Below are positions 17,555 through 28,235 of a stretch of 64,000 nucleotides of DNA, one piece after another. The position numbers and the translations under genes are program-made. Numbering within the stretch: position 1 is the stretch's first letter; each line of letters starts with the position of its first letter. Source of the DNA: Gambelia wislizenii (Eukaryota > Chordata > Lepidosauria > Squamata > Crotaphytidae); the NCBI GenBank assembly GCA_030847615.1, contig JAUMIR010000001.1:61703501-61767500 (forward strand), written 5' to 3'. The notes beneath the pieces are model-generated. The model was not told the DNA's origin, searched no databases, and saw nothing but the letters and a program-made list of their open reading frames with translations.

Positions 17555-18192
17555 AACATGAGTCAGCAGTGTGATGCAGCAGCTAAAAAAGACAACTTGA
17601 TTCTAGGATGCATCAATAGGAGTCTAGTGTCTAGATCAAGGGAAGTAATAGTGCCATTCTATTCTGCTTTGGTCAGATCTCACCTGGAATACTGTGTCCA
17701 GTTCTGGACACCACAATTCAAGAAGGATACTGAGAAGCTGGAACATGTCCAGAGGAGGGCGACCTAAATGGTGGGAGGTCTGGAAGCCATGCCCTATGAG
17801 GAGTGGCTTAGGGAGCTGAGTATGTTTAGCCTGGGGAAGAGAAGGTGAAGAGGTGACATGATAGCCATGTTTAAATATTTGAAGAGATGTCATACTGAGG
17901 ATGGAGCAAGTTTGTTTTTGGCTGCTCCAGAGACTAGGACATGGAGCAATGGAGTCAAACTCCAGGAAAAGAGATTCCACCTAAACATTGTTAGGAAGAA
18001 TTTCCTGACAGTAAGACCTGTTCAAAAGTGCAACATGCTGCTTCTGAGTGTGGTGGAGTCTCTTTATTTGGCGGTTTTCAAACAGAGGCTGAATGGCCAT
18101 CTGTTAGGAATGCTTTCATTGTGTATTCCTGCAGGGCAGGGGGTTTGGACTAGATGGCCCTTGTGGTCTCTTCCAACTCTATGATTCTACTC
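17555..18192 (+). mobile_element. CR1 LINE 3' end (ORF2 C-terminus and tail)
   Basis: Reads as CR1 ORF2: [40 protein letters not shown], a stop, MVGGLEAMPYEEWLRELSMF, then in another frame the [15 protein letters not shown] and FHLNIVRKNFLTVRPVQ blocks. It finishes with the CR1 3' UTR (TTGTGGTCTCTTCCAACTCT, ATGATTCTA). Several stops and shifts are present. This is the most complete CR1 copy in the window. Confidence 0.9.
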
Positions 18193-18224
18193 CCAGGTCA
18201 GTTTTTTTAATTAGAAGTATTGCT

Positions 18225-18815
18225 AGAACCAGAGGGGCCTAGTGGTTTGAAGGTTGGACTAGGTTGGACTAGGACTCTGGGACACCAAACTCTTGGATTA
18301 TAATACAGTAATAGTGGTTTAGCTAACAATTTGCTGATCTTTCATCCTGATAGTCAAAATCTGCTTTCTCCTTCTCCCTAATGGTAGGACTAGGACTAGA
18401 ATGTTGGACTAGGAGTCCATTTACACTACAGAGCTATAGTGGTATTCCCCTTTAACTGCCACTGCTGCTTCCTATGGAATCCTGGGATATGTACTTTGGT
18501 GATACATTGGAATTCTCTGGCTGAGAATTTTAAACATCCCCTCCCTAAACTGTAAATCCCAGGAATCCATAGAGTGAAACCCTCACAGTTAAAGTGGTAT
18601 CAACGTGCTGTAATTGTGTACATATTGTGAAAGGGCTCTAGGACTCCAGGAGACCTGGGTTCAAATCCCTGTTTGGCCATGGAAACCCACTGGTAGCACT
18701 GGATTACTTTAGGCAAGTCACACTTTCTCAGTCTCGGAGGTAGGCAAGGGCAAACACACCCCTGAACAACTCTTGCCAAGAAAACTTCATGATAGATTTA
18801 CCTTAGGATTGCCAT
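18225..18815 (+). mobile_element. Sauria-type SINE interrupted by a MITE
   Basis: tRNA-derived SINE pieces (GCCTAGTGGTTTGAAGGTTG near 18229; GAGACCTGGGTTCAAATCCC near 18650 as B box; then TTGGCCATGGAAACCCACTGG and a Bov-B-like tail near 18760-18815). A foldback MITE at 18412-18636 lies between A-box and B-box parts, flanked by CTAGGAGT and CTAGGACT. Confidence 0.7.
18412..18636. mobile_element. Foldback MITE nested in a SINE
   Basis: Left arm TTTACACTACAGAGCTATAG and TTTAACTGCCAC; right arm CAGTTAAAGTGG and ATTGTGAAAGG. Flanking near-repeat of 8 bp (7 of 8 identical) fits a hAT-type target duplication. Confidence 0.7.
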
Positions 18816-19690
18816 GAGACAGAGGGAGGGAGGGCCCTCTTTAGGGAGAGGAGGAGGGGGTGTCCATCTTCCTCCCCATCTCCTTCACAGGAGGAAGGGC
18901 CCCCTTCCTTCCCTTCCCCTTTGCTGCATGGGGGTGGGGGTCTCTGTTCCTGGGGCCCCTTGGCTTGGCTTTGCGGCAGCGGCGGGGCTGGGCCACAATG
19001 GCAGCGTTGGTGGCATTGGGGAGGGTGGCCATGGACACCTCCTGAATGGGCCATGGCGGCCCAGGCAGGGGAGGCAAGGAAAAGGAGGAAGAGGAGGAGG
19101 AGGTGGAGTCACTGGCAGCACTAGGTGCACCCCCCCTTCCAACCAGCTGCGGAGAGGAGCTGTTGGAGGAGGCAGCAAAGGAGGGCTGGAGCTTGCGGGT
19201 GCCACAGGAGAGATGCCTCATGGGCATTGGCATTGGCGGTGGCTCCATCCCCCTCCTCCTCCTCCTCCTTTCCCTCCCTTTGTTGTGGTGCAGTGGTGGT
19301 GGGGAGCACCTGCTGGTGCTCACGGAGCCCGGAATTGCTGCCGCCACCACAAGTTGGGGCTCTGCGCCAGGCGCCCCCACATAACACCCCCCAACAATGC
19401 TGATGCCACGGTTGCCTTAAACCAGCTTTGCCCACCACCCACCTGCCCTTCACAAAGCCGCAATTGGGACCCTGATCACAGCTTCATGAAGGGCGGGTGG
19501 GTGGAGGGGGGCTTTTCAGCCCCCACCTGCCCTTCACAAAGGCTCCCCACCCACCCTTCATGAAGCTGTGATCACAAGGGGCGGGTGGGGGCACCTTCAT
19601 GAAGAGTGGGTGGCTGATGGCTGGGGGGGCTTTCCAGCCCCCATCCAATCTTCATGAAGGTGCCCCCACCCACCCTTCCTATTAGTTCCC
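18816..19690. other. GC-rich low-complexity region
   Basis: Rich in GGAGG and CCTCC tracts; frames are open on both strands in several phases (up to 249 codons), the mark of base composition rather than coding. From 19440 it holds interleaved direct and inverted copies of CACCTGCCCTTCACAAAG / CTTCATGAAG.GGGTGGG. A CCTTAAACC motif near 19416 resembles the hAT tip, so this may be an expanded hAT-related interior. Confidence 0.5.
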
Positions 19691-20405
19691 TACCCAGCCT
19701 TAGCCTTCTTAAAAGAGGAGGGGGTTGGTTCTTGGTTTTGTTAAACTATTAGGAGTCTGAAACTCTTGCTGATCTTTTGCAAATCTCCTAGACAATCACC
19801 TGTAGGTCCTGATTTATTTTATGCTGCTCAATGCCATGAATGGATATCTGAGAACATCGCTTGCCCCCCACCCTAAAAAGGTAGCAGTTTTCTCTGTCTG
19901 TGAATTTGGAATGACCCATTAGAGCCCCTCTTAAGAAAAATGAGATATCCATGGTGCTGAATGCTGAATTGTTGGAGCCCACATCCCCTTCCCATTTTAT
20001 TGAAGGGTTTCTTTCTATGACAAAGTAACTGCAGCCAGTATTGTAGAAATAAAGTAGTCTAAAGGCAAGGCAGTCCATTAGTTGTATGCACTCACTTTTG
20101 TTTCTTTCTGAATTTCTTATTGATGTTTATACCCTTGTGTTCTATAATTCATTAGCATTGTATTTTAGGATAGAAATATTGTGTGCAGGTTTGATCAGTA
20201 TTGCCTGTCACCCATATAGTCTCTGAAGCTCAGTTTATCTTCTGTGTGAATAGCTCTTCACAAACAGCATGAACTCACCTTGTTCAGGAATAGATATCAT
20301 CCCCTGAGAATTATATTTACTTGTGGCCTGAAATTGGTCCCATTTAGATGGCAGATAAAAAGAAACACAACTCTTAATATAGCACTGATATGTATATCCA
20401 CACGC
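19691..20405. other. Unassigned intergenic stretch
   Basis: No gene, SINE boxes or terminal repeats recognised. Confidence 0.35.

Positions 20406-20446
<41 letters not shown>
20406..20446. repeat. (ATCT)n microsatellite at a SINE tail
   Basis: About ten ATCT units directly abut the TTTATTTATTTATACC tail of the minus-strand SINE that follows. Confidence 0.95.
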
Positions 20447-20447
<1 letters not shown>

Positions 20448-20707
20448 ATTTATTTATACCCCGCTCTTCAGCCACAAGGCTATCAAAGCGGCTTACAAAT
20501 TGTTTTAAGCAATAGCAATTTACACATCTACACTGCATTAAGCAGTTTCCAATGTGTGTTAGCTAATTGCCCCCCCCCCAAAGCCAGGTACTCATTTTAC
20601 TGACCTACGAAAGGATGGAAGGCTGCGTGAACCTTGGAGCCCTCTGGAAACGAACTTGCAAGGTGGTGACTTGCAGTACTGGCATTTAACCACTGCGCCC
20701 ACCAGGG
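20447..20707 (-). mobile_element. tRNA-derived SINE (GGCCCTGGTGG head)
   Basis: Read on the minus strand it starts GGCCCTGGTGGGCGCAGTGG (A-box region), then AAGTTCG near the B-box position, a body with CCTTTCGTAGGTCAGTAAAA, and the tail GCCTTGTGGCTGAAGAGCGG followed by GTATAAATAAATAAA. A second copy is at 32891-33160. It has a polymerase III promoter and no coding capacity. Confidence 0.85.
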
Positions 20708-20994
20708 CCTATCTATGACATAAATATTAATAAAATGGTGAAATGCCTAACATGATTTAGTGGAAACTTTTAGGAGTGTGTTGCTTTGAGTATTACTATC
20801 TAGTAAAGCAATATCTTTCAAAATCATCATGAGACACAGAAAGACAGACAAGAATTAATGGCCTAAATGTAGTTAGTCCTGATTAGAGTAGACCTACGGA
20901 ATCAAAGGGAATTTGGTAGGTCAGTATCTATTCCATTGATTTAATAGGTCTACTTTTATTGGGACTAGCAGTTGGATTTAGGCCTAGTTGAATA

Positions 20995-21016
20995 ACACAC
21001 ACACACACACACACAC
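20995..21016. repeat. (CA)n microsatellite
   Basis: About eleven CA dinucleotides. Confidence 0.95.
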
Positions 21017-21603
21017 TTTGTCTTGCCTTCTTCCTGATTCCCATTCATGAGCGAGAGCATCTACTTTCTCTAGTCAAATAAAATGAAAAGAATAACTATG
21101 CCTATAACCAAAAAGAACTTAATAAAGAAAAGTAGATGCCGGGAACATTCTCATATATAAGCCTTTTATTCTTCAGTAGGCCATTACAGGAACTCCAGCT
21201 GATACTTAATACACTCAAATATTTTTTTTCTCTTGAAAGTGTTGACTTTGATCTGCAATTAACAGCAAAAACACTTTAACTGACTGAATAGCAGTAATAC
21301 TAGGGAGGAATTCACACTGCCACTTTCTCCCTATGGTGAGATTGATGGTGCAGTGACCCTTGTGCTGAGTTTGATCTGGAAGGTGAGCCTGGAATCAAGG
21401 CAGAGCATCTGCACTACCACAGATCCCGCTAGTGTTAAAAAAAAAAATATTATTATGCCTTCATTCAGGTACAGCTGGCTGGCATTACTTATAGCCTTCT
21501 CCACAGATAAGAAGAGAAGCTTTCTGCCTCCAGAGCTGCCAGTCTGGTAACCTCTTGCTGGGATTAAATTTGACTAAACATAATTCACCTAATTTTTTTT
21601 TAA

Positions 21604-21663
21604 AGAAAGAAAGAAAGGAAGGAAGGAAGGAAGGAAGGAAGGAAGGAAGGAAGGAAGGAAGGG
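21604..21663. repeat. (GAAG)n microsatellite
   Basis: About 14 tetranucleotides, starting as GAAA units and continuing as GGAA units. Confidence 0.97.
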
Positions 21664-22092
21664 AAACTGTGACAAGGGGGTGCACTTACAAAATGAAAAG
21701 CTTGGCACCTCCTTTCATTACTCTTCAGTCATTTGGTGTTCTTCCCTGATGAGAGCTATTGTCAGCACAGTAGCTCATTGGCCTCCATGTGCTGAAGGCA
21801 GATAGAAGCTTGTCACTTTTGGCCTCTCCTGGTGGCAGTCAGATATGTACTCTGCTAGTCATTTCTTTTCTTGATAAGCTTCCTATCTTATTCCAGAGGC
21901 TTTTCCTGTCACATTTTCTGTGTCAGATAGAAACCTCTAGTACAGTATAGAGGGCTGAGGTAGGGGGGAGAATGCACATTTCTTGGCCATTTACAAAGAG
22001 AGCAAAGTAAGCATTTGTTTTCCCATTTCATATTTGTTTTTAAATCAATTGTGTTCTCATATCATCGTTAATGCTCTGTAGGACCATTTCAT

Positions 22093-22350
22093 ACTATAGT
22101 AGGACCCATGTATCCACTGATTCATTATCCACTGATTCAATTATCCACAGGACACAAAACAGCACACCTACCATAGAGTCTTTACAGAAAATGTGTCCTC
22201 TCTAGTCTTTTTCTAGGTCCAACAAGGCAACTCTATGGTATTTTAAAACCAGAAGTCCCATTATTTTCAATAGCGTTCGCTATTATCCATGGTTTTCGGT
22301 ATCCATGCCCCCCCCCAAGAACCAACCCACAGCAGATATGGGGGTCCTAC
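22093..22350. mobile_element. MITE, tips around GTAGGACCCATGTATCCACTG
   Basis: Left tip AGTAGGACCC near 22098 and right tip GGGGGTCCTACTGT near 22340-22353 are inverted, about 255 bp apart. The tips (TATCCACTGATTCA, TTATCCATGG) recur at 43447 and, in part, at 54300-54376. It is probably Tigger/mariner-like; no TA duplication was confirmed. Confidence 0.65.
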
Positions 22351-23010
22351 TGTATACCCAGTTATAAACCCGGGTTTCCCATTCAGTGGACACCTAAACA
22401 GAAAACTGGAGCCAATCCTAACTTCCCTGATATATACATTATTACCTATTTTGTGTTTTCATGTACCCAATGATCATACTTTTAGGAATACACTTCAAAA
22501 AACACACACACAGATACTTAGACAAGGGACTTAATACTGCTGGTCTTCAGCAATGGGCTGATAGGGGATCATACCATTACTAAAATGGACCCTTGACAAT
22601 ACCAAGGATAAAACCATGAATGTTTGTTCCTAGGCATGAATGTTGCATATGGTCTTCTGTCAGATTTCCAGCATGGACCATCTTCCTAACAGTGGAACAT
22701 CTTTTGGCTTTGGATCAGCCATGGCTACTCAGAGACTTGCCACACTCCAAAGAAAAGCAGCAAAGCAGCAGGAATGTTCCGTCTTCCCTGCTGCCTTATC
22801 GCATGGCGTTGGCGTTTTTTTCTTTCTGGTCCCATGGGGGACTAAGGTAAAAGTGCATCTTTTTGCTAACCAGAAAAATTTGTTTGCAGGTCCCCCACAG
22901 GACTGGAACAGAAGAATGCTGGAAGAATGCTGACATTCCTGTTGCTTTGCTGCTTTTCTTGAGAGTGCAGTAAGGTCCTCAAAAAGGCTATAAATTTTGG
23001 TTAGAACTTA
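22351..23010. other. Unassigned intergenic stretch
   Basis: No repeat or gene recognised. Confidence 0.35.
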
Positions 23011-23027
23011 CTTACTTAACTGTTTAC

Positions 23028-23395
23028 TTTATGTATTTATTATGCCACCTTTCTCCCAGAGTGGGACCTGAGGCAGCCCACAAATTAAATTTGTTAAAAC
23101 CTAACAATACAATTTTTTTTAAAAAAGCAATTAAAATCCTCTCATTGAAACTGAAAAAAATATATTTAAAAGATACAAAAGTTAAAAACATAAATAACCA
23201 CAGCATGCACCCCACAATAAAAATCCTCCCTGAGAGTGATTACATATTAAAAGCTTGCATGAACAGAAATGTCTTTGCCTGCCGGTGAAATGAAATCAGG
23301 GAGGGGGCCAGCCTAGCCTCACAAGGGAAGGCATGCCAGAGATTGGGAGCAGCCACCAAGAAGGCTTTCTTGAACTTTGCTTGAGCAACAAGGGA
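23028..23395 (-). mobile_element. L2-like LINE 3' end
   Basis: The minus strand carries the residue of a LINE ORF C-terminus (counterpart of GGAAGGCATGCCAGAGATTG, GGAGCAGCCACCAAGAAGGC) followed by a 3' tail (TTTCTCCCAGAGTGGGACCT). Same family as 37555-37860. Confidence 0.65.
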
Positions 23396-23396
23396 C

Positions 23397-23840
23397 CTTT
23401 TCACACAGCAACACAATTATAGTGGTATGATTTCACTTTTTTTTTTTACCATGGTTCTCTCTTATGAAATTCTGGAATTTCAATTTTACTGTGGGATAGT
23501 TAGAATTCTAGAGGCAGCGTGATGTAGTGGATTGAGCACTGGACTACAACTCTAGAGACCAGGGTTTGAATCCCTGTACTGGGTGACCTTAGACAAGTCA
23601 TACTCTATTAGCCTCAGAGGAAGCCAAAGGCAAACCCCATCTGGACAAATCTTGCCAAGAAAAACCCATGATAGGTTTGCCTTAAGGTTGCCATAAGTTA
23701 GAAACGACTTGAAGGCGCACAAGAAGAAGTTAGAATTCTCAGCCAGAGAGCTCTCATGCCTTTCTAAACTACAAACCCAGGATTCCATGGGATGTAGCCA
23801 TGGCAGTTAGTATTATAATTGTGTAGTGTATAAGTGCCCA
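23397..23840. mobile_element. Foldback MITE carrying a nested SINE
   Basis: Arms CCTTTTCACACAGCAACACA (left) and ATAATTGTGTAGTGTATAAG (right). The internal stem (CATGGTTCTCTCTTATGAAATTC versus GGATTCCATGGGATGTAGCCA) is interrupted by a SINE at 23510-23727. Confidence 0.8.
23510..23727 (+). mobile_element. Sauria-type SINE with 12-bp target duplication
   Basis: tRNA-derived head (GATGTAGTGGATTGAGCACT as A box; GGTTTGAATCCC as B box), a body with CTTGCCAAGAAAAACCC, and the Bov-B-like tail CGACTTGAAGGCGCACAAG. It is flanked by AGTTAGAATTCT at 23498-23509 and 23728-23739. Full length. Confidence 0.92.
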
Positions 23841-24034
23841 GGGGCCAGAGTGGCATAGTGGTTTGAGTGTTGGACTATGACTCTGGAGACCAGGGTTCAA
23901 ATCCCCATTTGGCCATGAAAACCCATTGGGTGGCCATGGGCAAGTTGCATACTCTGAGCCCTCAGAAAACCCTGTGATAGGCTCACCTTAGGGTCGCCGT
24001 AAGTTGGAAATGACTTGAAGGCACACAAGAACAC
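23841..24034 (+). mobile_element. Sauria-type SINE, second copy
   Basis: Head GGCCAGAGTGGCATAGTGGT, B box GGTTCAAATCCCC, tail GACTTGAAGGCACACAAGA. Flanked by AAGTGCCCA at 23832-23840 and 24035-24043. It lacks the middle segment seen in the copy at 23510. Confidence 0.9.
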
Positions 24035-24043
24035 AAGTGCCCA

Positions 24044-24742
24044 AAATCTTTCTGGTTCTGCTGTGTTTCTTGGTTCTGGTTCCTGCTTGGCACTTCCACT
24101 CTGACTTCCTTGCTCAACTCCTGCTTCAACTTTAACAGTTGAACATGGGTCAGTCCTGCCACTGACTATTCACTGAACTGATGATGACAATGATTACAGT
24201 GATTATGATGAGCCAAGAGTGTACGGATGCAGTGAGTGATCTCAGCTATATGTTTGTATTCTGCCTACCTCTGTACAGAACCACCATGATTTAAGGACTT
24301 GTACATAACCAATATGGCTAAGTTCATTTTGAATTCTTGACTGTCCATGTTCTACAGGAACTGCTTGAGCCAGAACTTGATTGGAAGCTATTTAAAGCCT
24401 ATAGTACCTTTGGGCTGCATTCTTAGAAAGCCATGCAGAGGACAAATGCATCTATAGCTATAGTCATGTTAAAGGCTGACCAGTTTTATAGCTGATTCAT
24501 TTTCTGAATAGGCAAATTTTTTTCCATGTAAATTTTCATTGCCTATTTAGTTGGAGAATGGTCTCTAGGAAAAAGTTTTAAAATATCTCGAGTTAAACTT
24601 TGGACTTCATTGCCACATGATGTGGTGATGGCCAGCAACATAGGTGGCTTTAAAAGAAGATTGCAATTCATTACTGCAGGTGATTTTAGGAATGACTTGT
24701 ACTTATGATAAATATATGCTACCTCCAAGAACAGAAAGATTA
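24044..24742. other. Unassigned intergenic stretch
   Basis: No repeat or gene recognised. Confidence 0.35.
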
Positions 24743-24743
24743 T

Positions 24744-25362
24744 GGGGCCATCTACATGGTTAAAAAAAATACATGCGGCATTTGGAAGACTGATCATGTG
24801 TACACATGGCCATTCATATGCATACATGTCTTTCGGAAGGGGGGCTAGTGAATCCCCCATAAACTACGTGGATTTGGAGTTCAGGAGGATTAGCGAATCT
24901 CGAGCTAAAACCCGTACAGCCATTCATATTGTTGATGGTCTGTACACCCCATTCGCATACATATGAACAGGCAGTGTAATCTGATTGGCTGGCTGAGCAC
25001 AGGGAGTGGGACTAGCAAAGAGGGGAATTGGGAGCGGCCGCCATGTTGGATTCCTGGCTAAGCAAGATTCCAGTAAGTCCATGTAATGGAAATTTTTACA
25101 CATATTCATTTTTATTTTACATTGTAAATAGGGAAAACCGACCGTCCGCAAAACAGGCAGCTTTTAAAATAGAATTAAAAAAGTGACGGGAGATTTAAAA
25201 CTGCCGCTTGGCTCGCTGGCTCCAGCCAGCTGGGCAAGGGGGGTCATATGGAGTTTGGGGGGGAGTAAAAATCATGTAGGCATTGTACACATATGAATGG
25301 CTGCCTTTTTGGATTTTTTTTAACCCCCCAAACAGATTCTTTTTCCCATCGTGTAGATGGGA
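24744..25362. mobile_element. Non-autonomous DNA transposon, GGGGCCATCTAC ends
   Basis: The left tip GGGGCCATCTACATGG is mirrored by ATCGTGTAGATGGG at the right, with A-rich and T-rich subterminal stretches (TTAAAAAAAAT; TTTTTTTTAACCC). The sub-repeat CATTCATATG recurs in inverted position (24811; 25290). About 620 bp, no coding capacity. Confidence 0.7.
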
Positions 25363-25411
25363 CGTATCTGTGTCTGATTATCAATGGTGGAGTAATATGT
25401 TGCCACTCTGG

Positions 25412-25971
25412 GGACTTTATTAGACACACTAAATATGGCACATAAATGCGAAAGGGAGCACATATCAGATGACGTTGCCCTTTCACATTTATGTACTGAC
25501 CAAAACCCATACTTTTTTATTGATGGCTGAAGCTGTCAATTGATCCCCCATGGTGCTTTTGTGCTGGCATTGCCTGCATGTGAAACCTCATGCCATTTCA
25601 TATGAATGCAGCGTGAATGACTGGTCAGGTGCAATCACTTCCAGGTGAGATTGTGACATCCAAGTAAGTGACATACTTTTTATGACCCTTCCCAGGTTAC
25701 TTGTAAGTTTTTAAGTGTGTATATGTGCTTAAAACTTTTTGTATGTTGTTTTTGTTTTTGAATTTCCCGCACAAATGTCTTCTCACAATATTCCATGGGA
25801 TTTTGAATGAGGAAGTGAATGGAGCTCCGGTCACTTCCTCTTTCATTGCCAGGAAGCCTTTGGATGGGAGGCAAGGTAAGTGCAGCATGGGGAGTTCTTT
25901 TGCTGGCATAAAAACAGAAAAGCTATGCCAGCAAAAGAATGGGGTTTTGGAGGGTTTGTGTGATAAAGTCC
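25412..25971. mobile_element. MITE, GGACTTTAT..GACAC ends, 3-bp target duplication
   Basis: 560 bp. Left end GGACTTTATTAGACAC, right end GTGTGATAAAGTCC, flanked by TGG on both sides. Interior landmarks (ACTTTTTATGACCC, GAGGAAGTGAATGGAGCTCC, GGGGAGTTCTTTTGCTGGCA) recur at 44770-45322, 47105-47663 and, in part, inverted around 48450-48700. This is the family into which the YR element inserted. Confidence 0.82.
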
Positions 25972-26311
25972 TGGGAAATATAATGCTGGCCTAAAGATGC
26001 CTTTGGTCAAATCCAGCAGAAGTCTTCTCATATTGCTATCCTAATTTCTTATGTATGTATGATTTCCCAAGATGTACGCCACTCTAGGACCGGAGCATTT
26101 GCAGCCATGATAGACCTACATTTTGGCAACCCCTTAAAGTAAAACTGTGCATTCACATCAGCTTTGAAGAGTAGATAATTGGTGACATAGCCAAGGCTGC
26201 CAGTCATGTCCCTGTGAATTTCTTCAATCCCTTCTAGTCTAGTTTTCTACCTCTTTTCTGCAAATAATTACCTACTAGTATTCTCCTTTACCATGCTACC
26301 TACCATGCAAA

Positions 26312-26870
26312 AGGAGGTTATCAGATGCACTATATATCCCACCACAGGGACAACAAGATATAGCTAAATGTCTTGAATATCAGACAACATCATCCCTGTG
26401 GCATTACGACCCCGTGCCTCTTCCATTCCCCCCCCCATGCTCCTTTTTATTCACGGTTTAAGCTATGAAGTGACCAATCATTCCATTTCTATAATGGAAT
26501 GAAGGGTATGCAAGAAGATGCCCCATTATGCTGGCATGATGCCACCCATGGTGGGAGGTCCCTGCTGAACACTTCTGGTTGAGATCAGGTCATCAAGGTA
26601 AGTGGCATACTTTTTTTGCCCTCCCCAGGTTACTTGGGGTTTTTAAATGTGTTTCTGCATTTGTACTTTTTAACCTTTTATTTTTATTTTTATTTTAAAT
26701 TTCCTGCGTGATCGTTCTCTCGCAAAAACAGCCGGAATTTACTTTCCAGGAAATGAATGGGGCTCTGTGAGGCTGCCAGAGGGGAGGGGAGCAGTTTCTG
26801 TGCTGCTATCAAGGTAAAATTAAAAACTTTTCTTTTTAAAGTGCTACAGGGACAGGAGTGTGGTAGGAGA
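26312..26870. mobile_element. Diverged member of the GGAC MITE family
   Basis: Left end GGAGGTTATCAGATGCAC. Shared interior: TAAGTGGCATACTTTTTTTG, CCAGGTTACTTGG, GGAAATGAATGGGGCTCTG. The right end is not identifiable. Confidence 0.55.
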
Positions 26871-27019
26871 GGAGATAGTAAGACAGGGACACTATTTTTG
26901 TCCCCATTCAATAATTTCCCAATAGTCCTGGTTCTCCCACCAGAAAGCCATGGGAAATTCAGTGGATTCCTGGTACAGTCCTAGTCCCAGGAAAAACCCC
27001 AAACAAAACAAACGAAGAG

Positions 27020-27129
27020 TAGATTTTCCTTGGTTTTTTTTTCTGGGCTGTGAGGCTGTGTTCTGGAATAGTTCCAGAACTATTCCAGAACACGGCCTCA
27101 TAGCCCGGAAAAAACCCAAGGAAAATCTA
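27020..27129. repeat. 110-bp near-perfect palindrome
   Basis: Arms of about 54 bases around a centre near 27074 (GAATAGTTCCAGAACTATTCC). The outer tips are TAGATTTTCC and GGAAAATCTA. A few mismatches and length differences in the T/A runs. It resembles two inverted copies of a repeat carrying GGGCTGTGAGGCTGTGTTCT. Confidence 0.9.
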
Positions 27130-27790
27130 TGGATGCCGGCCGTGAAAGCCTTCAACTTCACATAAAACAAACAGTGATGACAACAACCAGAGGCACCTCC
27201 ACCTGTTTGTACCCCCCCCCCCCTGCTTTGTGTCATGGGACCTGAGTGAGCTTGGTTTCTGTTAGGAGAATGGGGAAGGACAGGAGCTTCTGCTGAGACC
27301 ATTGAAGCTGACTTACTTGCAGGTAAGGAGGAAAAGAGGTCAGCATGGGTACAATAATAGCCAGCTAATGTGTGTGTCCTTTTTTGAATGTGGTACAAGA
27401 GTCTTGCCTCTCCATCCAACCCCCACTCCCTGCCAGACATCAGCTACTAAGCCCTGTGGGTCCACTTCTATGGGGGATGGGGAGGAAGGGGGTGACAAGG
27501 GTTTTGGATGGCTGCTCATCCCTCCTGCAGCTTGAGAGAGAGAGAGGAGAGATTGAAGCAGAGGAATAGCAACATCTGGGTTACTCTGTCCTTTCCCCCT
27601 TGCAAATTGCAGGAGGATGAGAGGCAGTCACAGCTGCCCAGTTGCCTTTATCTCCCTCCCTTCCCTGGGTATAAATGATCAGAGCAGGGTGAAATTGAGA
27701 GAAGGAAAGGAGAAATGAGAGGGGGAGAGGGACAGGGAGGTGTGAGCAATATGTTTAAACAAGAAGGCCAAGCTTTCAGCCTTGGCTGAC
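27130..27790. other. Unassigned intergenic stretch
   Basis: Includes a C11 run near 27210. No gene recognised. Confidence 0.35.
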
Positions 27791-27794
27791 CAGG

Positions 27795-28024
27795 GTAGAG
27801 TGATGTGTACCTGGGTGTGCTGTTTTAATATGCATTGTATATTTTAAGTGTTTTAATTGTTTTCAATTTTAGTGTTTTAAAAATAGTGTTTTACTTGAAT
27901 GTACTATTTAATGATTCTTTAACTTTTGTACTTTGTACTGTTTTAACTGCTCTATTTTAATTCATGAAGTAAACTGCCTTGAATCCCATTCAGGGAAAAA
28001 AAGTGGGATATTTAATAAATAAAT
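27795..28024 (+). mobile_element. L2-like LINE 3' UTR
   Basis: T-rich 3' UTR followed by AAACTGCCTTGAATCCCATT and GTGGGATATTTAATAAATAA, the usual tail of squamate L2-like LINEs ending in a short repeat. Confidence 0.75.
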
Positions 28025-28035
28025 AGTATCAGATT

Positions 28036-28235
28036 AAGAGAGAGTTTTAACTGCTCTACCCCATCTTGTGAAATCTTGAGATTTGCATTTTAGTCAATTA
28101 TTCTTCACCAGAGAGGACTCTGTAGAGAATTCTAAGCATCTCAGCAAGCAATGAATCCCAGGAATCCACAGAATGGAGCCATAGTATTTAAAGAGGTATG
28201 AAATAACTATATAACCGCACAGTGTGTATACCCCC
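28036..28235. mobile_element. Foldback MITE remnant
   Basis: TTTTAACTGCTC near the left, AATCCACAGAATGGAGCCATAG and ATTTAAAGAGG to the right, in the order of the TTTAACTGCC MITE group; tips eroded. Confidence 0.55.

Larger units (their letters stand above)
20708..22090. other. Unassigned stretch with microsatellites
   Basis: Contains (CA)n at 20995-21016 and (GAAG)n at 21604-21663, otherwise unremarkable sequence. Short ORFs over the GAAG run are artefacts. Confidence 0.5.

Noticed and set aside
18803..19563. ORF of 249 codons with proline and glycine runs
   Set aside because: GC-rich low-complexity DNA with comparable ORFs on the other strand.
20655..20707. tRNA gene on the minus strand
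   Set aside because: A/B-box-like motifs belong to a SINE head; no cloverleaf acceptor stem.
26892..27440. 182-codon minus-strand ORF
   Set aside because: It runs across the palindrome at 27020-27129 and a C run; no family resemblance.
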